Below are positions 24,701-36,700 of a stretch of DNA of 64,000 nucleotides, one piece after another. How positions within the stretch are numbered: position 1 is the first letter of the stretch; each line of letters begins with the position of its first letter. Origin of the DNA: Brachyhypopomus gauderio (taxonomy: Eukaryota > Chordata > Actinopteri > Gymnotiformes > Hypopomidae); the NCBI RefSeq assembly GCF_052324685.1, contig NW_027506891.1:62001-126000 (forward strand). The letters are read 5' to 3'. Under the pieces are notes generated by a model that made no database searches, had not been told where the DNA came from, and saw only the letters and a program-made list of their open reading frames with translations. A program made the translations under genes and the position numbers.

Positions 24701-27700
24701 TCATGTAAGCCCATGAGGGCGAGGTCCAGGTGGAGGTTCCTGTCAGGCTTCTCCTTTTGCAGAGCTTCCACTGGGGAGGTGGGCGGAGAAGGTCTCATCA
24801 GTCCTGACGAGGTCCCTCTCGTGCGTGAAGTGAGCACAGGTAGTGGGGGACACCTGCTGGAGCCAACTTCACCTGCATGGGTGAATAAGGCCATTAGCAG
24901 AAATTACCTCACCATAACATTTCTCAGTGCCTTAGTACTATGTTGCATATGTTTCTTTATCTGAAAGTGCCACTGAAATATGATTCAAGCAAGATGGACG
25001 GAGAACGGCAACTTCTCATATGCATCTTGCTACAATTCATGTAATGGCAGCACAATGAAGTAGTACTGAATATCTGAAAGCAGGGCATCCGTGAGCCCAG
25101 AAGCAGGAAGACATTCATCAGAGCTTCAGTAAATGTGTGACCCAGTTTTAGTTTAGCTTAGTTGTGATTCTTTTAGTTCATTGCATCATGAAATCTTACA
25201 TTTCAATACAATTTGATTCAATTTAATTATTTCAGCACAATTCAGAATTATTTTAATTCTGATACTGGTAGATACATTAGCCTAGCTCTGCTAATGGCTA
25301 GCACATCTCGCCTCTGCTAGACACTGTTCCATTACTGAGTGAAACCATGTCAGATGAAGATCATCAAATTTGAATTTAAGTATTTTGTACATTTGACAAG
25401 TGGTGACTATAAATGATCTACGTATATGCACATTTCTTGGTTAAAATTAAATTCATGTAGCAGGGCCGGCGCTAGGGGGGGGCAGAGGGGGGCATTGCCC
25501 CCCCAAATTGTGTCTTTGCCCCCCCAAGCACAATGCAAGCAACGGCTTTTTTTATTATCTCTGAACCAATCACAAAAATGCATTTTGCTTTACAGCGTGA
25601 AGATATTTCCTTGCTTATTCCTGATTGGCTCTTTGAGTCATATAAAAATCGGCAGACCGCCCCAAACGGTTCAGTTCGGCAGTATATGTTCTGTTATTGT
25701 GAGTGAAAGACATGTATACTGGTAAACACTCTTCTGAGTTTAAACTGACTTCCACATGGTAATATTTGCTTAACTGTGGTTTTTCGTTGCTTTAATGTTA
25801 CTCACCTCTTACATAGGTGTTGCTTAAATTATTTTATTAGCCGTTAGCGGTTAGGCTAACTTGGTTCTCCTAAACCTGCGCGAACGGCGGAAGCGTTTAA
25901 ATACTTGCCGCGCAGTGTTGTCCGAAACGATATGTGGTAATAAAAAACAGGGGAATGAACATTTACCTGACGAATTTTAATGTTGCTTTTTCAGATTTGA
26001 AAAGTGCTGGAATTTAGGCTAAAGTACTTGAAAATGTTGAAATTGTAACTACTTCGTTTCACAACAAATATCTGTCTGAATGAACAGTTCTCTTGTCTTA
26101 GGTTAACAAATACGAGCCTCTTGTAATTCCAGGACGAAACATGAGAGAACGTGAAGACGTTAAGATTGGGCGTTTTGAAAGTGTGATTAAAAAAGCGAAT
26201 TATTTTGAGTATATGTATAAATATTTAACTTAATTAAGTTTAACGTGCTGAGAAATATTGAACTGGACCTTTAAAGTGAGGTACAAGTGCTTTAATTCCA
26301 CCTTGTATAGGTATGAACCCGGCAAACATGACATTGTTCATTGCGCTGAGGCGCGGCGCGCGCGAAGTTACAAAATTCGAGAGGTGCACGACAGCGCGCG
26401 AGGCTGCTCTTTCCCCCGTGCAAGCCGTCGCGGCTCATGGTTTAAAGTTCCTCGCCATCACAGCCAGTATTGTTATACTGTGCATAAATACCGCATTGTA
26501 CCAGTACGTTTCATAACATCAATAAAAACTTCAATACTTTACCAGATTTTTTACCATTAAAGTGCAGTAGATAGATTTCTTATTTTATGTACTTTCATAT
26601 TTTTTTCTTTTTCAAAATAGAAATGTGACGAATACTCCCTTTTATAACAGAATTTGTATTCTTTTGTTTTCTTTATATTTTAATTTCCCAGTAATATAAA
26701 TATTCTCACTCATTCCTATTTCCATGTTTGAATATTCTCAGTCTGTGTATAGGTACATTGGTCAGCCTTTCAAGAAATAGAGTTGTTCTATTAGTAATGG
26801 CAGTATTGAAATGAAATACAATTAGATAATCTTTGTTCTCCATTTACATAATCAACATGTATTTTTTAATCATTGTGTTTTAAGTTTTAAGTTCGAAAAT
26901 GTGCATTTTTATTTCTTTACCTAATACATCACTTTAAGCCAGTATCAATAGTCATCATTCATGCACAAATCAAGCCTTGAATATATTTCTGGCTTCATAA
27001 ACATGACTATCAACATGCCCCCTCATTATGTTTTACTGCCCCCCCAAGCAAAGCAGTCCAGAACCGGGGCTGTCATGTAGTATGTATGACCACAAAATTA
27101 GGTCTGCTCATCAATTTACCACTGACGTGGGAACAAGTGCAAGACAAGCTTAGTGCAAGACCAACTTAACCGGGCACCCAAATAACCAGCCATGCCTCAC
27201 TGTGTGTGCCTAGCACGTTCTTAGCAACGTAGCCATGCACTCACCAGTACTGTCCCTCCACGGGCCCGGGTCTCTGCGCCGAGGGCTTGTGTCTCGCTGC
27301 ACTCCCGGAAGAGTGGCCAGAGGGTAGGAGGGCAGTAGGAAATAGTGTTGCACGGTATACCGATACTAGAGTAGTATCGCAATACTGCGTCATTAAAAAC
27401 GGTACTATACCCAATTTGCTTTAGTATCGGTGCTATAGGACTGAGTGCGTTGTTGTTGTTGTTGTTTTTTTTTTTTTTTTTTAAAGAGCAGTATTTCCAA
27501 AGAGTGCCACACGGGGGCAGTGTGCGTGTACAGCAGTGCAGCGCTTGCCTCCTCTCTGCAGAATAAATGTGCCGTATAGAAAACGTATAGGATGGCTGCT
27601 AATACAAGTCCTCAGCTTGTTGATAAACTACACACACAAAGCGAGATATGGAAATATTTTGCATACATTTCAGATGGTCATGGCAACCCCATGGACACTT

Positions 27701-30700
27701 CAAAACCGGTCTGCAAACGGTGCTATAAAACTGTACAAACCAAAGGAGCCAACACCTCCAACTTGGCAAAGCATCTCTGACAGACACACAGATTTATTTA
27801 AGGAATTCAAAGAACGTCAGGTCAGTGATTATGATATAACAATTACATCAAGTCAGAGGAGTGTTTTTCTGTCAGGCTTTTTCATTATGTGGTTTAGGGC
27901 AGTGATGACTGAGTTAACTGGATTGGACTTTCAGGGTTGCCAACTTCAATTTCACTTGGAGTGAGATTTGAACCTGGAGGGGGTGGCGAGTGTAAATGTT
28001 GATGGGGGGGGGGGGGGGGGGGGGGTTGTAAAATGGACACAAATTAAGTATTATATCGAGATCGATCGATCGCCAGTGGTTGGCACCAGAGCGAACTAGA
28101 AACTCATTGAATCATAGATGTGGATCAGAGGTAAATAAACTAGATTTTTTTCGACGTGAGAAATCGGATGTGTGGCGTGAGAGCGTGTGAAGAAATGCGT
28201 GTGTCTCACGCTAGAGTCCTGCACCGGGTCGGGTACGGTACGGGCAAATAAATGCTTAAACGTGTGGGTTTTACACATACCGAAATTTTACGGGTGGGTA
28301 TGCGGGCGGGTAAGTTAAATACAGGTGGGTAGCACGTGAATAAGTGGTCATTTTTAGTAGGCTTTTATTTTCTACGTAATGAACATAGTGTTACCTTTTG
28401 CCTGATTAGCGCCTCCCGATCGTGGTGGCGAAGCTCAGGGGGAGTTTACTTATACCGTAGCTCCGTTGGCCAGAGCGGGCTGAACTTTACTCTTCACCAG
28501 TTCTGGAGTAATACCCAAACTGCGGTTCTTTTCCAGCGGAAACATGAGCAGAGGTTGGTTATAACGCAGTACCGGGCATTTATTGTAGCTTGCTTGGTGG
28601 TTTCAAAGCTAAATGGGTGGCCGTGCTAGAACAAAGAAAAATGACGAGAGAGAACTTTGCGTGCTGCTCCCACCACAGCAGATAGGAAACCACTACCACT
28701 GTGAACCTATGCGATTTTATTTAGTTGTTATACTGGCATTTGTTCCCTCTCGTTTTGCATTGTGTTATGGCACCGGTTGGCTACATACATTTTCTTGAGT
28801 TTTACCAGTTGCTACTTTTAGATAGGAATACTGTTCCTGCACAGCAACATTAGATTTTATTTTGTGTTGTACTGACGTTTTTTCAGAGGCGCATTGATAA
28901 ATAAAGTGCTCTATAGGAATACTTTCGATTTGTGTGATTTTTCACGGGTCCGGGCGGGTACGGATTTAACTTTGAAATAGCCGCGGGTGGGTGGGTGCTA
29001 TACTCTGCGGGTATAGGTGGGTGCGGGTCTCGTCTCAAAAAACAGACCCGTGCAGGACTCTGTCTCATGCTCAATGCATGAAAGTTGGCAACCCTGGACA
29101 TTTTTTATATAACTACCAATGTGGCTAACTGCTAACGTTATGTTTACCTAAACTTCCATGCTGCTAAATATCAATCGTTCACAAGTAGATCAGCACCAGT
29201 TAAACCATCATTTTAAATTTAAATTAAATAATGTGATTCCAATGCCGGCATGAACATTTCTATTTCTAATAAAGGCAACTGCCATAGACGTGTATTGAGT
29301 GTTCTTAAATGAGATTTGGTTGCAAATATAAAGTTAATGATCAAAGAAATTCCATACACTCAAGGACACAGATAGGACATCACATAACTGTACTTGTGAC
29401 CTTAGTCTATTTAATTTTAATAATCAAAATATTAAATGTTACAAAACGTGGATATTCATTGTCAAAAATGCACCTACACTTATAAACACATTTTTTGTAC
29501 ATGAAACAAATACATACACACAGTTTACATAGGCTATAAAACTGAAGGCTGAAATAATGTAAGTCTTATATTTATCCATCTCCCTCTCCCACAGACAGAA
29601 AAACAGATGCCCACAGAAACAGCTTCCAAGTTGAAACAGCCTTCCCTTCCAGCTCTGTTTGAAAACCAAACAAAATATGATAAAGACTCAAAAGATGCAA
29701 AAATATTAAACAAAGCTGTAGCTGAGTTCATCTGTCTCGATCAGTTGCCAGTATACACTGTGGAGAAAAAAGGATTCCGGAACCTTGTGCAGCAGTTAGA
29801 CAGGAAATATGACATGCCTGGGAGAAATTATTTCATGTATAATGAAATCCCAAAGCTGTACACGGAGACCCGGAGTATTATTCAGGCACAACTCACTGAC
29901 CTGCCTTTCTTTGCCTGTACAACTGATATTTGGACAAGCAGGGCAATTGATGCATACATGGCAGTAACAATCCAGTATATAACTGAATCCTGGGAAACAC
30001 AGACATGGTGTTCAGGATGTTCAGCTTTATATTCTGATCATACATCAGTCAGTCTCCATGAAACCCTTGGAGAGATGGTGTCTGAAAAATGGGGACTGGA
30101 CCTGTCAAAGATGTCTGGGATAACCACTGACAATGCCTCCAACAACAAAAAGGCATTTGAGAACTACACTTGGATACCATGTTTTGGCCATAACCTTCAT
30201 CTTGCTGTTGGCAAGGCTTTAGGCCTAGACCGGGTTTCTAAATGCTTGTCCAGACTTAGGACAACCCTGTCTGCCTTTTCCAGGTCAAACAAAATGATGA
30301 GAAGCTTGGAGGAGAAACAGAAGATCTTAATGCTACCTGAGCACAAGCTCATTCATGATGAGCCTACATGCTGGAACTCCACCTTTGAGATGGTGGACAG
30401 ATTCTGTACACAACAACAAGCTGTCTCTGCTGTTTTGGCTGAAAATCGTAAGAAGTGGCACCTGATGCCTACAGACTCAGATGTGGCAACGCTAGAAATC
30501 ATTAGATAGGTCCTTGGCCCTCTAAGCAGCTTCACAGATGCTTTAAGTGGGGAGAAAACCTCCACGTTGTCTTTGGTCCTGCCGCTGAAATGGAAACTTT
30601 TTTCCTGTCTTACAGTGAAGGATGGGGAAAGCACTCTTTCACGTGATATGAAAGCCAACATAAAAGCAGACTTAACAAGAAGATAGGAATGCAGATTACT

Positions 30701-33700
30701 GGACACTACCCTTAACATTGCAACGTTCCTCGACCCAAGATTTAAGGACACTTTCGTTACAATGGAGGAAGAGGTGAAGGCAATACTTTTACAGAAATTT
30801 GTTGAAGCTCCAAGACAGCCACAAAAAGGGCAGGAGCAACCTGAACACCAAGAAGGGGCAAAAAAAAGAAAAACAGGCTTAAAAAGCCTGCTGTCTACTA
30901 TCAAGTTTGAAAAGATGTTTGAATCTGGAGAGGCAAGTGGGGCTAAAGGGGGGACAAGTCATTCCACATCCCCTGCTGACCAACTTAAAAGTGAATTTTT
31001 TTATACAAACAAATGCAGGAGATATGTGCTTCAGAAGACCCACTCACTTGGTGGAAGAATCATGCCACTGCGCTACCATGTCTTGCACATTTTGCCAGAC
31101 AGTATCTGTGCATTCCAGCTTCAAGCTGTGCTTCAGAACGAGTTTTCAGCACATCAGGCATTATCTGCAGTCCTAGACGCATTAGACTGACTGAAGAGCA
31201 CATTGACACTCTTGTGTTCCTGGCAAAAAACCTCGAGATGGCCAAAGAACTGTCCAGAAAATAAGTCAGCGAAAACAAAAAGAGGACAATAAGGTTTTTT
31301 TTTTTCTTTCTTCATAACATGGCCATAAAGCTCAGCTGTAACAGGTTTCTTTTAGTTTTGGTCAGATATATTTAATAGCTGCGACATATAATTTATTTAT
31401 TTTTATTTATTAAGTTAAAACTGTTTTCCTGCAATAATGTTGTTCTCAACAGAAACACTGAATATCACATTGTTAATGTTTTCTGTATATTAATAAAAAA
31501 AATAAAAGCAATGTTATCTGTTATTCCATTACTTTTCCTGATGTTCTAGTTTTTTGCCGTGGTATCGTTTCAGTATCGATATAGAGATATTTAGGCAGGT
31601 ATTGTATCGAAATCATAATTTTGGTATCATGTGTGAGAGAAATTATTGATTATTGACTAATTATCATTGATTAGATCATGTTTAGTTATTATAAGAGATC
31701 ATTATGAACTTTATGATTTAGTACATGTCCATTCTGACTAAGCAGAAGGACTACAATAATGAAGTAGTGTGATTCAGTGTAACCATGTTTAGTTCATATT
31801 ATGCATGTGTGCTATACGTGACCCAGGTCAGGGAGAGTGCTGAGGGTAAGAGCACTCTGTTAACTGGTAGTCACTAGGCTACTAGTCTTGGGTCATTTAG
31901 CTTTCTCTGTGTTCAACTGTTACATCAGTTGCTTCCGCTAACTCTAGGGAAGTCCATATTAGGAGATACACACATGTGAGACAAAGTAGCCTGCTGGACG
32001 CTTATGTTTTGGAACATGCTGTGCTAAAGATAACCTGCTGTTAGAACTGCTGAATTGTGTTTAAGGTTGTATATAAGCAGGGGGAGCGCCCCCCTGCCTT
32101 CAGAGTTGTCATGCTTGAATGAGACTCTCATGTCTGTGTCTGTCTTGTATCTGTCTTTGTCCTATTTATATATATTTATATTTTTGTAATAAATTAATCA
32201 TTTAACCACGTCTGAGTCCTCATCCATTTATTAGGAAATTTCCACGACAATTTGGCGTCACGAACAGGATCGGCGAGAGGCACCCCGGAAAGGCGGTGAC
32301 TGATCTTCGAGGACGCTCCCCGGGGGATGAGATCCCTGGCTGGGCTGGGCAAAGTGGGAACCCCACGAGCAAAGGGAAAGTACCTATCCAGGGAGTGATG
32401 TCACCGCCAGTCTCCGGTGGTGTTCTCCGCCCGATCAAACAAACCGCAGTGAGTGGGAATTTTCAGTTTATAAAATTCTAGGAATTTTTTTGTTTTTAAG
32501 TGTTAAATATCCGCCAGTGTCTGCCCGCCGGATGATCTCTGTTATACGATAGGGATATAGTGAGATATCGCCTACAGGGATACAGAGAGGTATCGCCTAC
32601 AGGGATACAGAGAGGTATCGCCTGAGAATATAAAGTCTATAAGGTGGGGATACTGCGATATCGCCCACGCGAGATAGGACTTAGCCTAGCGCCCGTCAGT
32701 CTGGCCAGAGATCCAGCTGGGCAGAAGCGCACTGATTAGACGTAATACGGTGTTGGCTAGCTCCGGAGCGGCAGAGATATCCGATAGGGGCGGGTGGAAC
32801 TGTTTGTTACGTTGGTATGCAGTAGCGGATCTAAATTTTGAGGACTTTTTCTGACGTGTTTAATTGATTTGGGATTTTTTTTTGGACCCCTCACAAAAAA
32901 AAAAAAAAAAAAAAAAGTGTGAAGGGTCATCTCTGGGATTATCTAGAATTATGGGTAAACATCATTTGGGTAGAATACATAATAAGAGTAAAGCATCGGA
33001 GGCTCATAGCATAATAATAATAATAATTATTATAAGTGTAAATTACCAAATGACCAGAGATTATTTAGAAGATGTAACTCGACATGTGGGTTTTTTTTAG
33101 CATTATGGGTTTGGTTCAAAGGGAACATTGAGTGTAGACTATCTGCGCCGACTAGTTGAGAGAATAAAAACAGAGCCCAAGGTCGCAGATAGAGAAAAAC
33201 TCGTAAGTATTTTGTTAAACATAAAGCAGATATGGAAGAAAAAGCTAAATGTTGGCTTGAAGAAGCCGAGAAAAGGCAAGCACGACAGGTAGGGATTAAA
33301 AAGTGTACTAACAAAGTCTCTCAGTGTGTTGTTGTAGCCGACCAGACCTCGACGCTGCCCCACCGAGATCTGCGCCAGCCAACCCGGCTCAGCAATTGCG
33401 CCACGCTCAGATGCACCCACAGCCGCTACCCCTGCCTCCCCCACCTCCACCACCAGTTCACCCACAGCCGCTACCCCTGCCTCCCCCACCTCCACCACCA
33501 GTTCACCCACAGCCGCTACCCCTGCCTCCCCCACCTCCACCACCAGTTCACCCACAGCCGCTACCCCTGCCTCCCGCACCTCCACCACCAGTTCACCCAC
33601 AGCCGCTACCCCTGCCTCCCGCACCTCCACCACCAGTTCACCCACAGCCGCTACCCCTGCCTCCCGCACCTCCACCACCAGTTCACCCACAGCCGCTACC

Positions 33701-36700
33701 CCTGCCTCCCCCACCTCCACCACCAGTTCACCCACAGCCGCTACCCCTGCCTCCCGCACCTCCACCACCAGTTCACCCACAGCCGCTACCCCTGCCTCCC
33801 CCACCTCCACCACCAGTTCACCCACAGCCGCTACCCCTGCCTCCCCCACCTCCACCACCAGTTCACCCACAGCTGCTACCCCTGCCTCCCGCACCTCCAC
33901 CACCAGTTCACCCACAGCTGCTACCCCTGCCTCCCCCACCTCCACCACCAGTTCACCCACAGCCGCTACCCCTGCCTCCCCCACCTCCACTACCAGTTCA
34001 CCCACAGCTGCTACCCCTGCCTCCCCCACCTCCACTACCAGTTCACCCACAGCTGCTACCCCTGCCTCCCGCACCTCCACCACCAGTTCACCCACAGCTG
34101 CTACCCCTGCCTCCCGCACCTCCACCTCCAGTTCCAGCGCCACCAGCTCTGGCGCCACCACAACAGCAAACTCTGTCTGCCACACTTGCACTGCGAGCTC
34201 CAGTGCCATCAGTTCCGGTATCACAACCACAACCTCTGCCTCCTTCACTCCCACCAGCCCAACAGCTGCCGCTGCACCCAGGGCCACTAGTCCCGTATGA
34301 TGACGTCCGCCAGGCGATGGAATGCGCCAGCCGGACGATGGGAAGCGCCACCTCCCCAACGCCACCACCACCCCCGCCGCCAGCTTCACCCGTGGCAGCA
34401 CACACAAGAAGCCGTGCCACAGAAAGAAAGGGTCAGGTGATGCTTGAACTGACCACCCCAGGGTGCGCAACGACCTTCCCAATGGTCGAGGTCACAGGCC
34501 CTGAAGGAGACATCATGGTCCACCGTCACTGGACAGGAGATGACATCATGAAGGCGGCGGTGGGCCTGGGTAAACCGACAGAGATGGGAGGTAAGCGGTT
34601 CGGCGAAGAACTAACAGATTTTGTTCAGTCTTGTCATCCAGTCAAACAAGATAGACCGAGACCAGACACCAGGAGACGTCCATCTCCACAACACTGAGTG
34701 GGAACCGCCAGCAGCTGGACAGGAGGATCCAAACAGGCCCTACAGAGAGATTGTAGGACGCCTGGTCGCAAGGCTGGAAGCTGCACACCCAGCCACTATC
34801 AACACGTCCAAAATAGCTGCATGTAAACAAGAAGATGGAGAACCTGTCAGCGACTTCCTCATGAGACTGACCAGAGTTCACACCGACCACAGCGGTCTTG
34901 TAGCACCAGCACAACGAGCGGAGGCCGGCGGAGGCCAGCCCATGGGAAGCCCACCTGAGAAACAGCTTCCTGGTAAGCATGAGAAAAGACATCAGTGACC
35001 TCATCAGAGCCCAGTGCATTGGGTACAACAACGCCACCCTGAAAACCATAGAAGATCATGCCAAGCATCACGAGGCACAGCTGGCATAGAGAGTGAACAA
35101 GAAAATCCAGAAGCAAGCTGAGACCATGGTGCAGAGAACTCCCAGAGAACACGGGAGGGGCCACGTCAGAGGCAGAGGAAGAAGACGAGGTGGATGGAGA
35201 CGAGAGAGTTACCCCAGAGGAGAGGTGGTGAATATTACAACTGTGGAAAACTAGGACACTTTGCAAGAGATTGTCCTGAAAATGAAGAAAATGCTGAGCA
35301 GAGAAACAGAACTTTCAGAGATTGACGGGCAGCGGAGAGGCTGGACGGTACAGGACCACTGGAAGACGACAAAAAGGAAAGTAACTGGTTTAAATTATCA
35401 TTTAATTTATCAATGCTTGCAGAAGATTAGTGTAGGGCCGCAGGGCCTGCCTAAAATAACACTGACTGTAAACGGCACTAAAATAAAAGATTTAGGTTTA
35501 TAGTGGTGCCACCCATTCAAAGAAAAAAAAAAAAGCCTCTCCGATGTAGATGAAATAATACATTTGAACATTAATTTTTAATTTTAACTGTTAAATGTAT
35601 GTTATGGGTTTTGATTTAATGTGTAAATTGGGCCTGAGTAGCAGGCCTGAGGGGTTGTTTATGGAGTGGGAGTTAGCTGTGTTGGGGTTCAGTTATCAGC
35701 AGGAGTTCCACTGTATGCTTATGAGCTGCAGAGTGCAGGAGGAGAGTGTTGGGAACACTTCATGTGTGAAGTGTGTAGTTTGTTGCCAGGTGATTTGATG
35801 TTGAGACTGTAGGGGTCACTGCACTGCACGCTGCATGTGAGTGAGGGCCCCGATAGAGGTTTTGAGGATAAATTTAAGGTTGGAAAACATGATTGTTTGG
35901 TTGTCACTGCTATTGTGTGGGATTGCGTGTGGGCTGCGGCAATGGTGCAAACCCCATTAGAACAGGAAGACCTGTTCTCATTTCCTCGATCTAAACCACA
36001 CGTGTCACTAGCAAACGTGTGCGAGGAGCCTCAATGGCAGGACATCGGTGAATGGATGACAGAGATGTCTGACATTACCGATTGGGAGAGAGTTCCTGGC
36101 AGGAACACCATGTTTAGCCCTAGCAGGAGGGCGTGGATGCAGCCGGCGCCGTGCTGGCTCCCCTGCAGGCGGGGAGTGGAACTGATTAACCCCCTTGATA
36201 TTTTTTTAGCTGCCTCCCTTACCCTCTCAGGGAAAAAAAAAAAAAAAAAAAAAATGAGAGGAAGAGGAACTCAGAACTGTTCCTGCAACATTATGGGCAC
36301 CAGGTAAGAGCGATGTTGGGGCTCATACAGGGGGTGTGAGCCCATACACATCACCCCAAAATCTGACTATAGGCCAAAACAACATCAATACCCTTTGAAG
36401 CCTGAGGCGCTCAAAGGAAATTAGGCCAGTTTTTCCAATCACTTAGGCAAGCTGGAGTGATCGTACTGTGCCCTAACTCACCCGTGCCCACTCCAATTTT
36501 TCCAGTTAAGAAACCAGGGCGGGAAGAATGGCGGTTTGTGCAGGATTTGCTGGCTGTCAATGCAGCAGTACACGTTAGAGCCCCAAAAGTGCAAAATCCT
36601 CACAATATTCTTTCCCAGATTCCCCCAGATAGCCAGTGGTTCAGTGTAGTGGTCCTAGCAAATGCATTTTCAGTGCATCCAGATAGCCAGTACTGGTTGG

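Larger units (their letters stand above)
27592..31264 (+). pseudogene. hAT transposase (BED finger + RNase-H-like + dimerisation), broken
   Basis: Exon 1 from ATG 27,592: MAANTSPQLVDKLHTQSEIW then a BED-type zinc finger with VCKRC and AKHL; a frameshift near 27,776 precedes the downstream His (SDRHTDLFKEF), and a donor GTCAGT follows ERQ. Exon 2 (from about 29,595; acceptor CCCACAG) is a long frame to TAG at 30,507: FACTTDIWTS (first catalytic Asp), ITTDNASNNKKAF (second), then PCFGHNLHLAVG. Past the stop, frames shift several times. The C-terminal dimerisation block is at about 31,040-31,264 (WKNHATALPCLAHFARQYLC, SCASERVFSTSG). At least two stops and several frameshifts make it inactive. 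The intron holds another hAT at 28,211-29,061. Confidence 0.85.

Noticed and set aside
29607..30509. 300-codon frame as a host ZBED-type gene
   Set aside because: It lies between hAT ends with an exact 8-bp duplication, has stops and shifts downstream, and interrupts a host exon.
33232..34290. 352-codon plus frame with THSRYPCLPHLHHQF repeats
   Set aside because: Shadow of the gag repeat in another frame.
33139..34482. 447-codon minus-strand open frame across the 45-bp repeat
   Set aside because: It is open only because a stop-free 45-bp unit is repeated 16 times; flanks show no start context or domain, and the plus strand carries gag.
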